From Nioella ostreopsis (lineage in GTDB: Bacteria > Pseudomonadota > Alphaproteobacteria > Rhodobacterales > Rhodobacteraceae), in contig NZ_RCIQ01000023.1 of assembly GCF_004000255.1 (NCBI RefSeq), positions 1 to 64,000 on the forward strand: a stretch of 64,000 nucleotides of DNA, written 5' to 3'. Below, one piece after another: positions 27,387 through 34,695 of this stretch. The translations under genes and the position numbers were made by a program. The notes under the pieces were generated by a model, which made no database searches, was not told the DNA's origin, and saw nothing but the letters and a program-made list of their open reading frames with translations. Position 1 is the stretch's first letter. Each line of letters begins with the position of its first letter.

Positions 27387-27504
27387 GTAAAATTCCCCTC
27401 TCCCAGACTGTCACGCTAGGGCAGGTCGGAACAGGCGGCAAGCGGGCTGGCATCCCGGCGCGCATGATGGCAATATGACGTCCCGTCACAACGGAGCATC
27501 GCCC

Positions 27505-27687
27505 ATGTCCTGCCCGATCTGCGCCAAAGACACGGATCAGAAATACCGCCCCTTCTGTTCGCGCCGCTGCGCCGATGTGGATCTTGGCCGCTGGCTGAAT
27601 GGCAGCTACGCGGTGCCCTCGCAGGACCCCGAAGATCTGGAAGCGGCGGCAGAGGCATTGGCCGCGGACAATGACCGGCTGCACTGA
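27505..27687 (+). CDS. yacG: DNA gyrase inhibitor YacG
   Basis: A 60-residue zinc protein with a four-Cys site (CPIC then CSRRC, about residues 3-28) followed by DVDLGRWLNGSYAVPSQ, the family signature. It binds GyrB and inhibits DNA gyrase in E. coli. The ATG at 27505 has a GGAG 9 bp upstream; an in-frame ATG at 27475 is weaker. In relatives yacG commonly follows maf and the RNase gene; here a reverse-strand P450 stands between. Confidence 0.92.
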   Translation: MSCPICAKDTDQKYRPFCSRRCADVDLGRWLNGSYAVPSQDPEDLEAAAEALAADNDRLH

Positions 27688-27796
27688 CTCGCGCCTTGTT
27701 TCGTTCATGGCGGGCCTGAAATTCGGGCGATGTGCCAAGAAAATGTACGGCTCTTCGGAAATCTGAAATCGGGGATAATCCAGAGCTTAATCTACC

Positions 27797-27825
27797 AGTC
27801 CAGACTGAGAACTTCATCAGTCCAG
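27797..27825. promoter_or_regulatory. Candidate TauR operator upstream of tauA
   Basis: Two direct copies of AGTCCAG (27797-27803 and 27819-27825) lie 22 bp apart, 103 bp upstream of tauA. A third copy of the same 7-mer lies just before the tauR start, within TTAAGTCCAG. Direct repeats two helical turns apart are the usual operators of MocR-type regulators, and CTGGAC-type repeats are, as I recall, reported for Rhodobacter TauR. Confidence 0.6.
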
Positions 27826-27927
27826 CCGGAACGATTTCCTTGACGTAAGCGCTTTCACCCTCGCAAGCTGCAACATGCAAAAAGCATGGGCGCGGGCAAG
27901 GCCGCGCTGAGAACAGGGAGACTACGA

Positions 27928-28929
27928 ATGAAGAAATTTGCACTTGCGGGAACTGCTCTTGGTCTGGTGATGAGCGCTCAGGCGTCCGTCGCCCAGGGAC
28001 TTGACGAGATCACCGTCGCCTATTTCCTCGAATGGCCGATGCCGTTCGAATACGCCAAGCAGATGGGCATCTACGAAGAAGAGATGGGCGTAACGATCAA
28101 CTGGCGCGCCTTCGACACCGGCACCGCCATGTCCGCCGCCATGGCCTCGGGCGATGTGCATATTTCGGTCAGCCAGGGTGTGCCGCCCTTCGTGGTCGCG
28201 GCCTCCGCCGGGCAGGATATTCAGGTTGTCGACGTGGCGGTCAGCTACTCGGACAATGACAACTGCGTGGTTCATGAGTCGCTTGAAATCGACGCCTCCA
28301 ATGTCGCCGATCTGGAAGGTCAGCGGGTCGGTGTGCCGATCGGCACCGCCGCCCATTACGGCTTCCTCCGCCAGATGGAGCATTTCGGCATCGACGTCAG
28401 CACGCTGGAAGTGGTCGACATGGCCCCCGCCGATTCCGCCGCTGCACTGGCGCAGGGCTCGCTCGGCATGGCCTGCGGCTGGGGTGGTGCGCTGCGCCGC
28501 ATGATGGAACATGGCAACACCCTGCTGACCGGCGCGGAAAAACAGGAACTGGGCATCTACGTCTTCGACGTGACCTCGGTCCCCGCCTCCTTCGCGGAAG
28601 AAGAGCCGGAACTGCTGGCTGCCTTCCTGTCGGTCACGGCCGACATGAACGCCATGTGGAACTCGGGCGAGCATACCGACGAGATGCTGCCGGTGATCGC
28701 GCGTGACGCGGGCATGGATGAAGACGCAACCGCCGCGACGCTGGCCGGCTTCGTCTTCCCCTCCGTGGAAGAGCAGCTCTCCGAGGTCTGGCTCGGCGGT
28801 GGCACCCAGGACTTCCTGCTGGAAGTGGCCAACTTCTTCGTCGAGACCGGCAATATCGATGCCGCCCGCGAGTCCTACGAAAGCGCGGTCAATACCGGCC
28901 CGTTGCAGATGGTGCATGACGGGATGTAA
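27928..28929 (+). CDS. tauA: Taurine ABC transporter substrate-binding protein
   Basis: A 333-residue periplasmic protein that binds taurine. It has a Sec signal peptide (MKKFALAGTALGLVMSAQAS then VAQG, cut near residue 23) followed by the NMT1/TauA-like fold: EITVAYFLEWPMPFEYAKQ, SAAMASGDVHISVSQG, DNDNCVVHESL. GGGAG-type AGGGAGAC precedes the ATG at 27928. It starts a tauABC operon and is followed by a strong hairpin that should raise its level over the membrane subunits. Operator-like AGTCCAG repeats upstream suggest activation by TauR. Confidence 0.92.
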   Translation: MKKFALAGTALGLVMSAQASVAQGLDEITVAYFLEWPMPFEYAKQMGIYEEEMGVTINWRAFDTGTAMSAAMASGDVHISVSQGVPPFVVAASAGQDIQVVDVAVSYSDNDNCVVHESLEIDASNVADLEGQRVGVPIGTAAHYGFLRQMEHFGIDVSTLEVVDMAPADSAAALAQGSLGMACGWGGALRRMMEHGNTLLTGAEKQELGIYVFDVTSVPASFAEEEPELLAAFLSVTADMNAMWNSGEHTDEMLPVIARDAGMDEDATAATLAGFVFPSVEEQLSEVWLGGGTQDFLLEVANFFVETGNIDAARESYESAVNTGPLQMVHDGM

Positions 28930-28941
28930 TCCCGACATCAC

Positions 28942-28970
28942 GGACGGCGCGACATTGCTTCGCGCCGTCC
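28942..28970 (+). terminator. Intercistronic hairpin after tauA
   Basis: A 10-bp perfect stem, GGACGGCGCG (28942-28951) with CGCGCCGTCC (28961-28970), followed by only TTT. It lies 12 bp after tauA and 42 bp before tauB, so it probably works as a partial terminator or mRNA stabiliser. Confidence 0.65.
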
Positions 28971-29011
28971 TTTCTGCAGATTTTCTTTTTATACTTGGAA
29001 GGTAGGGCAGT

Positions 29012-29818
29012 ATGACCGGGCTTGTGCTCGATAGCATCTCCATGCGCTTCGATCTGCCGGATGGCGGGGTCGTGCAGGCGCTTCAGGATGTATCGCTGAC
29101 CATCAAGGAAGGGGAGATCCTGTCTGTCCTAGGCCCCTCGGGCTGTGGCAAGACCACCCTTCTCAACATCATCGCGGGATTTCTGGCCCCGACCGAGGGC
29201 AAGATCGAGCTCAATGGCCACTACGTGACCGGCCCCGATGCCGAACGCGGCATGGTGTTCCAGAAGGGCGCGCTCTTCGAATGGATGAGCGTGCGCCAGA
29301 ATGTCGATTTCGGCCCCCGCATGAAGGGCATGCCCAAGGCCGAGCGCGATCAGATCACCGATCACCTGCTGGAAACCGTAGGCCTTCAGGATTTCAAGGA
29401 AAAGGCCGTCTATGAACTCTCCGGCGGCATGCAGCAGCGCGTGGCCCTGGCCCGCTGCCTCGCCAATGACCCGGACGTGATCCTGATGGATGAACCGCTG
29501 GGCGCACTGGACGCGCTGACGCGCGAGAAGATGCAAGGGCTGGTGCTGAAGCTCTGGAAGGAAACCGGCAAGACCATCATCCTGATCACCCACTCGGTGG
29601 AAGAGGCGCTGCTTCTGGGCGAAAGGCTGATTGTGATGGCCCCCCGCCCCGGCCGCCTGCACCGTGAATACAACCTGCCCTTCGCAGATATGGGCGTGAA
29701 TGCGGATCTGCGAGAGGTCAAGAAACACCCCGAATTCGGCGAGCGGCGCGAGGAAATCCTGTCGATGATCTGGGATATGGAAGAAGAGATCATGGGCCGG
29801 ACAGAGGGGGCCGCGTGA
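29012..29818 (+). CDS. tauB: Taurine ABC transporter ATP-binding protein
   Basis: A 268-residue ATPase. Walker A is GPSGCGKTT, the ABC signature LSGGMQQRVALARCL, Walker B VILMDEPLGALD, and the H-loop HSVEEA. It couples ATP hydrolysis to taurine import through TauC. The ATG is at 29012 after TTGGAAGG. The stop overlaps the tauC start (TGATG). Motifs are all intact. Confidence 0.94.
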   Translation: MTGLVLDSISMRFDLPDGGVVQALQDVSLTIKEGEILSVLGPSGCGKTTLLNIIAGFLAPTEGKIELNGHYVTGPDAERGMVFQKGALFEWMSVRQNVDFGPRMKGMPKAERDQITDHLLETVGLQDFKEKAVYELSGGMQQRVALARCLANDPDVILMDEPLGALDALTREKMQGLVLKLWKETGKTIILITHSVEEALLLGERLIVMAPRPGRLHREYNLPFADMGVNADLREVKKHPEFGERREEILSMIWDMEEEIMGRTEGAA

Positions 29819-31086
29819 TGTTGATTGCAGCCCTCTATATCGCCATTTTCGTGATCGCCTTCGTTGCGGTGAAGGCATTCAATTCGATGCGCGAATCGCG
29901 TCACGATTTCACCTCGCTCAAAACCGTGACCTTCGGCGACGAAAGCGCCGTGCGCCCGACGCGGGCGGCCTCGGTCATCTCGGTCCTGTCGATCTTCCTG
30001 ATCTGGGGCGCCTTCACCGGCTCGGTGATTTCGCCCATTCACGTGCCGGGCCCGTTCCTCGGCGACACCAGCTTTACCTACACCGCCGAAAACGCAGCGG
30101 GCGAACGCGATGACGCCACGGTGACCGTGCTTGTCCGTCCCGTGGGCGAAGAGGTGGACCTGCCCGAAATCGACCCCGGCGACGGCTTTGCGCTGAACGA
30201 TGTGGACGCCATCAGCGGCGGGCGGTCCAGCCTGATCCAGACCGGCGACAACGATATCGGCGCCGATGAAGACGGGTTCCGCGTGGTGGCCATCAATGGC
30301 CAGCCGCTGGAGCCGGAGGTGGGCGAGGTCGATACCGGTGACGGGATCGTGACGCTCAGCCGCCGGGGCACCGTGCGCTTCACGCCGAATGCGGGCATGC
30401 AGATGGAACCGATCTGGCTGCCGCCGCCAGAGGCCGTCTGGAGCCGGGTCATCGAAATCTCGCGGGAAGGCTATCGCGATTTCACCCTCGCCGAACATCT
30501 GGGCTACTCGCTGTTCCGGGTGCTGGCAGGCTTCGCGCTGGGCGCCGCCGTGGGGATCCCGCTGGGCTACGCCATGGGCCTGTCCAACTGGTTCCGGGGC
30601 TGGTTCGACCCGATCGTCGAATTCATGCGCCCGGTGCCGCCGCTGGCCCTGATCCCGCTGGTGATCATCTGGTTCGGGATCGACGAAAGCGGCAAGATCT
30701 TCCTGCTGTTCCTCGCCGCGCTCTGGATCATGACCATTGCCGCAAGGGCGGGCGTGTCGGGCGTGTCGATTTCCAAGATCCACGCGGCCTATTCGCTGGG
30801 GGCCTCGAAAAGCCAGATCATGCGCCATGTGATCATCCCCAACAGCCTGCCGGAAATCTTTACCGGTGCGCGGGTGGCGATGGGCGTCTGCTGGGGCACC
30901 GTGGTCGCCGCCGAACTGGTCGCCGCCGAACAGGGCGCCGGTCAGATGATCGTGGCCGCGTCGAAGTTCCAGCTGACCGATATCGTGATCATGGGGATCA
31001 TCCTCATTGGCATCATCGGCTACGGCATCGACATGCTGATGCGCTGGGCCGAGCGGGTTCTTGTCCCCTGGAAGGGCAAGGTCTGA
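29818..31086 (+). CDS. tauC: Taurine ABC transporter permease with an Ig-like periplasmic insert
   Basis: A 422-residue membrane protein. The C-terminal part (about residues 215-410) is a normal TauC/SsuC permease with the EAA-type loop AAYSLGASKSQIMRHVIIPNSLPEI. Ordinary TauC is about 260-280 residues. Here an extra N-terminal helix (IAALYIAIFVIAFVAVKAF), a second helix and a soluble segment (about residues 70-195) come first. That segment reads SFTYTAENAAGERDDATVTV and later DIGADEDGFRVVAINGQPL and GTVRFTPNAG, resembling VCBS/cadherin-like Ig repeats of secreted adhesins. Start is ATG 29818, or GTG 29815. It is followed by a strong terminator. Confidence 0.88.
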   Translation: MLIAALYIAIFVIAFVAVKAFNSMRESRHDFTSLKTVTFGDESAVRPTRAASVISVLSIFLIWGAFTGSVISPIHVPGPFLGDTSFTYTAENAAGERDDATVTVLVRPVGEEVDLPEIDPGDGFALNDVDAISGGRSSLIQTGDNDIGADEDGFRVVAINGQPLEPEVGEVDTGDGIVTLSRRGTVRFTPNAGMQMEPIWLPPPEAVWSRVIEISREGYRDFTLAEHLGYSLFRVLAGFALGAAVGIPLGYAMGLSNWFRGWFDPIVEFMRPVPPLALIPLVIIWFGIDESGKIFLLFLAALWIMTIAARAGVSGVSISKIHAAYSLGASKSQIMRHVIIPNSLPEIFTGARVAMGVCWGTVVAAELVAAEQGAGQMIVAASKFQLTDIVIMGIILIGIIGYGIDMLMRWAERVLVPWKGKV

Positions 31087-31106
31087 GCGCCGCGTGATGA
31101 TCGTTG

Positions 31107-31140
31107 CGAAAAGGCCCCCGGTGTTCCGGGGGCCTTTTCG
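31107..31140 (+). terminator. Strong terminator after tauC
   Basis: CGAAAAGGCCCCCGG pairs with CCGGGGGCCTTTTCG around TGT, giving about 15 bp with an A-rich base that also yields a T-rich 3' arm. It ends the tauABC operon. Confidence 0.9.
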
Positions 31141-31428
31141 GTTTCGCCGCCTACGGCGTCGACCCGGGGTCGGCCCGGTTTGCCCCGCTGGCGCGGGGGC
31201 TTCACCGGGCCGCAAGCGCCCGCACCGTGTCTCTGCGTCAACCGATTGCAAATGATTTCACCGGTAAGAATTGCTTGGGAAAGCTTACCGGGGCAAGGCG
31301 ATTTCGCCGCGCCTTTGGCGCGTCGACCGGGGTGGCCCGGCTTACCCCCCGCCAGGGCGGGGGCCGCGCCGGGCCACTTGGGGCTCTGCCCCAAACCCCG
31401 AGGTATTTGGACCAAGATGAAAGGAAAG
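31141..31428. repeat. Two diverged copies of a GC-rich intergenic element
   Basis: The stretch from about 31141 to 31222 and the stretch from 31300 to 31428 are related. The first has TTTCGCCGCCTACGGCGTCG then GGGGTCGGCCCGGTTTGCCC; the second has TTTCGCCGCGCCTTTGGCGCG then GGGGTGGCCCGGCTTACCCC. Both continue with a GC-rich palindromic arm. The second ends CTTGGGGCTCTGCCCCAA then a GAGGTATTTGGACCAAGATGA tail, a type I recall as frequent between Rhodobacteraceae genes. Between them CCGGTAAG (31261-31268) and CTTACCGG (31284-31291) form an inverted repeat. No gene is credible here. Confidence 0.55.
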
Positions 31429-31505
31429 GGGCTGAAAACGGCGATCCGTCTGCACGGGGGGTGTACAGGGGGTGCACGCATGGCACCGGGGTGTTCGGGA
31501 CGGAG

Positions 31506-31541
31506 AAAAGCCCCGGAGCGCTGTCGCACGCCGGGGCTTTT
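31506..31541. terminator. Terminator for tpa
   Basis: AAAAGCCCCGG (31506-31516) and CCGGGGCTTTT (31531-31541) form an 11-bp stem, 23 bp beyond the tpa stop and oriented to give a U-run on the minus strand. Confidence 0.85.
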
Positions 31542-31564
31542 GGGACCGCTGTCGGGCGATCAGA

Positions 31565-32965
31565 TCAGCCGAAAACCTTGCTCAGCGCCTTGTCCACCGC
31601 ATCGGTGATCGCGTCGATATCCTCTGCGGTGGCAATCAGCGCGGGGCTGAAGCACAGCACGTTGTTGCGCCCCGGAATCGAGCGGTTGGAGGAGCCGATG
31701 ATCACGCCCTGCGCGGCGCAATCCGCGACCACGGCCATCACGTCCTTTTCCTCGACCGGTTCCTTGGTCTCGCGGTCCTTGACCAGTTCCGCGCCCAGGA
31801 ACAGGCCCTTGCCGCGCACGTCGCCGATGATCTGGTGCTTGTCCATCAGCGCCCTGAGGTTGCCGATCATCCGGGCGCCCATCCGGGTGCAGTTTTCCAG
31901 GAGGTTTTCCTCCTCGATGATCGCCATATTCTCCAGCGCCGCCGCCGGGCCACCGGTACAGCCGCCGAAGGTGGAGATGTCGCGGAAATGGTTCAGCTTG
32001 TCCGTGGGGTCGGTCTTGAAGAGGTCGAACACCTCCTCCGTGGTCACCATGCAGGCGATGGCCGCATAGCCGGAGGCGACGCCCTTGGCCATGGTCACGA
32101 AGTCGGGCTTGATGCCGTAATGCTGGTAGCCGAACCATTCGGTGCCGGTCCGGCCCACGCCGCAGACGACCTCGTCGATATGCAGCAGGACGTTGTATTC
32201 CTTGCAGATTTCCTGCACGCGGTCCCAGTAGCCCTCGGGCGCTTCGATGACGCCACCGCCAGCGGTGACGGGTTCAAGGCAGAGCGCGCCGACGGTCTCG
32301 GGCCCTTCGCGCAGGATCACCTCTTCGATCTGGTTGGCCGCGGCAATGCCGAAGTCGCGGCCTGAAAGATGGCCGAGCCCCAGCTCTTCCTTGCGGTATT
32401 CCATGCAATGGGGGACGCGCACGAAATCGGGCGCGAAGGGGCCATATTGCATGTTGCGTTCATCCTGGCCGCCCGCCGACATCGCGGCGAGGGTGGAGCC
32501 GTGGTAATCACGGTCGCGGTAGAGGATCTTGGTCTTCTTGCCACCGTATTTCTTGTGCGCGATCTGGCGCACCATCTTGAAGGCCTTCTCGTTCGCCTCG
32601 GACCCCGAGTTGGTGTAGTAGACGCGGGACATGCCCGGCATCTTCTCGATCAGCTTTTCGGCAAAAAGCGCACCGGGGATGGATCCCGCGGCCTGCGCGA
32701 AATAGCACATCTTCATCAGCTGCTCATGGACGGCATCGGCAATGCGCTTGCGGCCATAGCCCACGTTCACGGTCCAGACAGCGCCGGACACGGCGTCGAT
32801 ATATTCCTTGCCATGGGCGTCCCAGACCCGCATGCCCTTGCCCTCGACGATGATCCGGGGCTCGCCGGTTTCGAAGGGTTTGTGCTGGATCAGATGGTGC
32901 CAGACATTGGCGCGATCCGCCTCGATCACATGGCTGATATCATTGGGATTGAAGGGGGTGTTCAT
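31565..32965 (-). CDS. tpa: Taurine–pyruvate aminotransferase
   Basis: A 466-residue class III PLP aminotransferase that moves the amino group of taurine to pyruvate, giving sulfoacetaldehyde and alanine. Visible motifs are YYTNSGSEANEKAFKMVRQ, the Asp-containing LLHIDEVVCGVGRTG, and the PLP lysine in PDFVTMAKGVASGY. Assignment to Tpa rather than another class III enzyme rests on divergent tauR and xsc next to it. Start is ATG 32965 with GGAGAGAGAT upstream; a GTG 12 bp further up is possible. It is transcribed away from tauR with a shared control region. Confidence 0.92.
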   Translation of the reverse strand: MNTPFNPNDISHVIEADRANVWHHLIQHKPFETGEPRIIVEGKGMRVWDAHGKEYIDAVSGAVWTVNVGYGRKRIADAVHEQLMKMCYFAQAAGSIPGALFAEKLIEKMPGMSRVYYTNSGSEANEKAFKMVRQIAHKKYGGKKTKILYRDRDYHGSTLAAMSAGGQDERNMQYGPFAPDFVRVPHCMEYRKEELGLGHLSGRDFGIAAANQIEEVILREGPETVGALCLEPVTAGGGVIEAPEGYWDRVQEICKEYNVLLHIDEVVCGVGRTGTEWFGYQHYGIKPDFVTMAKGVASGYAAIACMVTTEEVFDLFKTDPTDKLNHFRDISTFGGCTGGPAAALENMAIIEEENLLENCTRMGARMIGNLRALMDKHQIIGDVRGKGLFLGAELVKDRETKEPVEEKDVMAVVADCAAQGVIIGSSNRSIPGRNNVLCFSPALIATAEDIDAITDAVDKALSKVFG

Positions 32966-33023
32966 ATCTCTCTCCACCGGAAAACGGTCTCTGGGATCAC
33001 AGTGCCGGGTTGCGCCTGCGCCA

Positions 33024-33059
33024 GATAGGGCCAGTGCCTATCCATGCATAGCGCCAGTG
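33024..33059. promoter_or_regulatory. Direct repeats in the tpa–tauR control region
   Basis: ATAGGGCCAGTG (33025-33036) and ATAGCGCCAGTG (33048-33059) are 23 bp apart, matching 11 of 12 positions. The spacing of about two helical turns fits a dimeric MocR regulator. They lie between the divergent tpa and tauR genes. Whether TauR uses these or the AGTCCAG set is open. Confidence 0.5.
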
Positions 33060-33095
33060 GATTGACAAGCACCCCGTGCCCCGCGCATGTGGTGT

Positions 33096-33124
33096 GACCA
33101 AAGTTAACCGGAGGTTAAGTCCAG
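33096..33124. promoter_or_regulatory. Candidate TauR operator before tauR
   Basis: TTAAGTCCAG (33115-33124) contains the AGTCCAG heptamer found twice upstream of tauA. A weaker GACCAA lies 23 bp before its GTCCAG (33096-33101). The reverse complement reads CTGGACTTAA. It sits two bases before the predicted tauR start, fitting autoregulation or control of both divergent genes. Confidence 0.5.
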
Positions 33125-33126
33125 CC

Positions 33127-34608
33127 GTGCCGATCCCGGTGGAATCGTTCTTTCTAGACTCGCAAGCCGAGGGAACCCTTCAACAGAAGGTCCAACGGCT
33201 CGTCGCGGAAGGCATTCTGTCCGGGCGATTCAGGCCCGGGGAGAAGCTGCCATCCAGCCGGAAACTGGCCATTCATCTGGGGATCAGCCGGATCACGGTG
33301 ACCAACGCCTATACCGAATTGGTGGCTGATGATTACCTGAATTCGCGAGGACGATCAGGCTATTTCGTGTCCGACACGGCACCGACCCCGCCTGAATTCG
33401 ATCTGGCCGGACGCAAGGAAAAGGCCGGAATCGACTGGTCGCGCGCCATCGGGCAGCGCTTCGACAGCCCGGCGCTGCCGCTGCGCCCACTGAACTGGCA
33501 TGAATACCCCTATCCGTTCATCTACGGGCAAGCGGATCCGTCGCTGTTTTCGCACCAGACCTGGCGGCAATGCGGGTTGCAGGCGCTCGGGCAGAAGGAT
33601 TTCAAGATCCTGACCGCCGATCGCTACGAGGAAGATGACGAACGCCTGCTGGAACATATTCAGCGCCATATCCTGCCACGCCGGGGCATTGCCGCCCGCA
33701 AGGAGGAAATCCTGATCACCATGGGCGCGCAGAACGCGTTGTGGATGACGGCGCAGATCCTGCTGACGCAGCGGCGCAAGGCGGTGCTGGAAAACCCGAC
33801 CTATCCGGGCCTGCGGGAGATCCTGACCCAGACCAGATGCCACCTCGTGCCCGTCGATGTGGATGACGAGGGCTTGCCGCCAGAGGCGCTGCCCCCCGAT
33901 ACGGATGTGGTCTTTACCACCGTCTCGCATCATTGCCCGACCAATATGACCATGCCGGTGGACCGCCGCAGGCGGCTTCTGGATCTTGCGACCGAGCGTG
34001 GGTTCGTGGTGGTTGAGGATGACTATGAATTCGAACTGTCCTTCAAGAACGCACCATCGCCCGCGCTGAAGTCGATGGATGAAACCGGGGCGGTGATCTA
34101 TATCGGCTCGTTCTCCAAGTCGCTCTTTCCGGGGCTCCGGCTTGGCTATGTGGTGGCTGACGAGGAATTTATCCGAGAGGCGCGCGCGCTGAGGGCGCTG
34201 GTCTTGCGCCACCCGCCCGGCCACATCCAGCGTACCGTCGCCTATTTCCTGTCGCTCGGCCATTACGACGCGCAGATCAACCGGATGCGAAAAGCCTATG
34301 AGATTCGCCGCACGGTCATGGCCGCCGCAATCGAACGCCATGGATTGTCCATTTCAGGGGCGGTTGCCACGGGCGGCTCCAGCTTCTGGATGGCCGCCCC
34401 GCCGCGCGTCGATACCGAAATTCTGGCCCGCAGGCTCTATGATCGCGGCGTGGTCATCGAGCCGGGGCGCAGCTTTTTCAGCCCGGCAGATGACGCCCGC
34501 CGGTTCTACCGGCTGGCCTACAGTTCCATCCCCTCTGAAAAGATCCCCGAAGGCATTCGCCGGATCGCCGAAGAGATCGCCGCCTTTGGCCATAGCGAGC
34601 CGCGCTAA
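33127..34608 (+). CDS. tauR: MocR/GntR-type taurine regulator
   Basis: A 493-residue regulator with an N-terminal winged helix (KVQRLVAEGILSGRFRPGEK then LGISRITVTNAYTELVADDY, residues about 18-75) fused to an aminotransferase-like PLP domain with the lysine in IGSFSKSLFPGLRLGY. MocR regulators sense effectors through PLP; TauR activates tpa and tau genes with taurine. Start is taken at GTG 33127 (VPIPVESFFLDS), with CGGAGG upstream; the frame stays open to 33076. It lies between divergent tpa and downstream xsc, the layout known in Rhodobacter. Confidence 0.92.
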   Translation: MPIPVESFFLDSQAEGTLQQKVQRLVAEGILSGRFRPGEKLPSSRKLAIHLGISRITVTNAYTELVADDYLNSRGRSGYFVSDTAPTPPEFDLAGRKEKAGIDWSRAIGQRFDSPALPLRPLNWHEYPYPFIYGQADPSLFSHQTWRQCGLQALGQKDFKILTADRYEEDDERLLEHIQRHILPRRGIAARKEEILITMGAQNALWMTAQILLTQRRKAVLENPTYPGLREILTQTRCHLVPVDVDDEGLPPEALPPDTDVVFTTVSHHCPTNMTMPVDRRRRLLDLATERGFVVVEDDYEFELSFKNAPSPALKSMDETGAVIYIGSFSKSLFPGLRLGYVVADEEFIREARALRALVLRHPPGHIQRTVAYFLSLGHYDAQINRMRKAYEIRRTVMAAAIERHGLSISGAVATGGSSFWMAAPPRVDTEILARRLYDRGVVIEPGRSFFSPADDARRFYRLAYSSIPSEKIPEGIRRIAEEIAAFGHSEPR

Positions 34609-34695
34609 CTGGCCCTAACTGCAGGGCGGGGCAGGGCGCTACAACCGACGTCAAAGCACAGACAGTGCCCATCCTTTTCCGTGGAGATGCCGCCA

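Noticed and set aside
29410-31251. 613-codon minus-strand frame opposite tauBC
   Set aside because: Composition is non-coding-like and the plus strand holds the clear ABC transporter genes.
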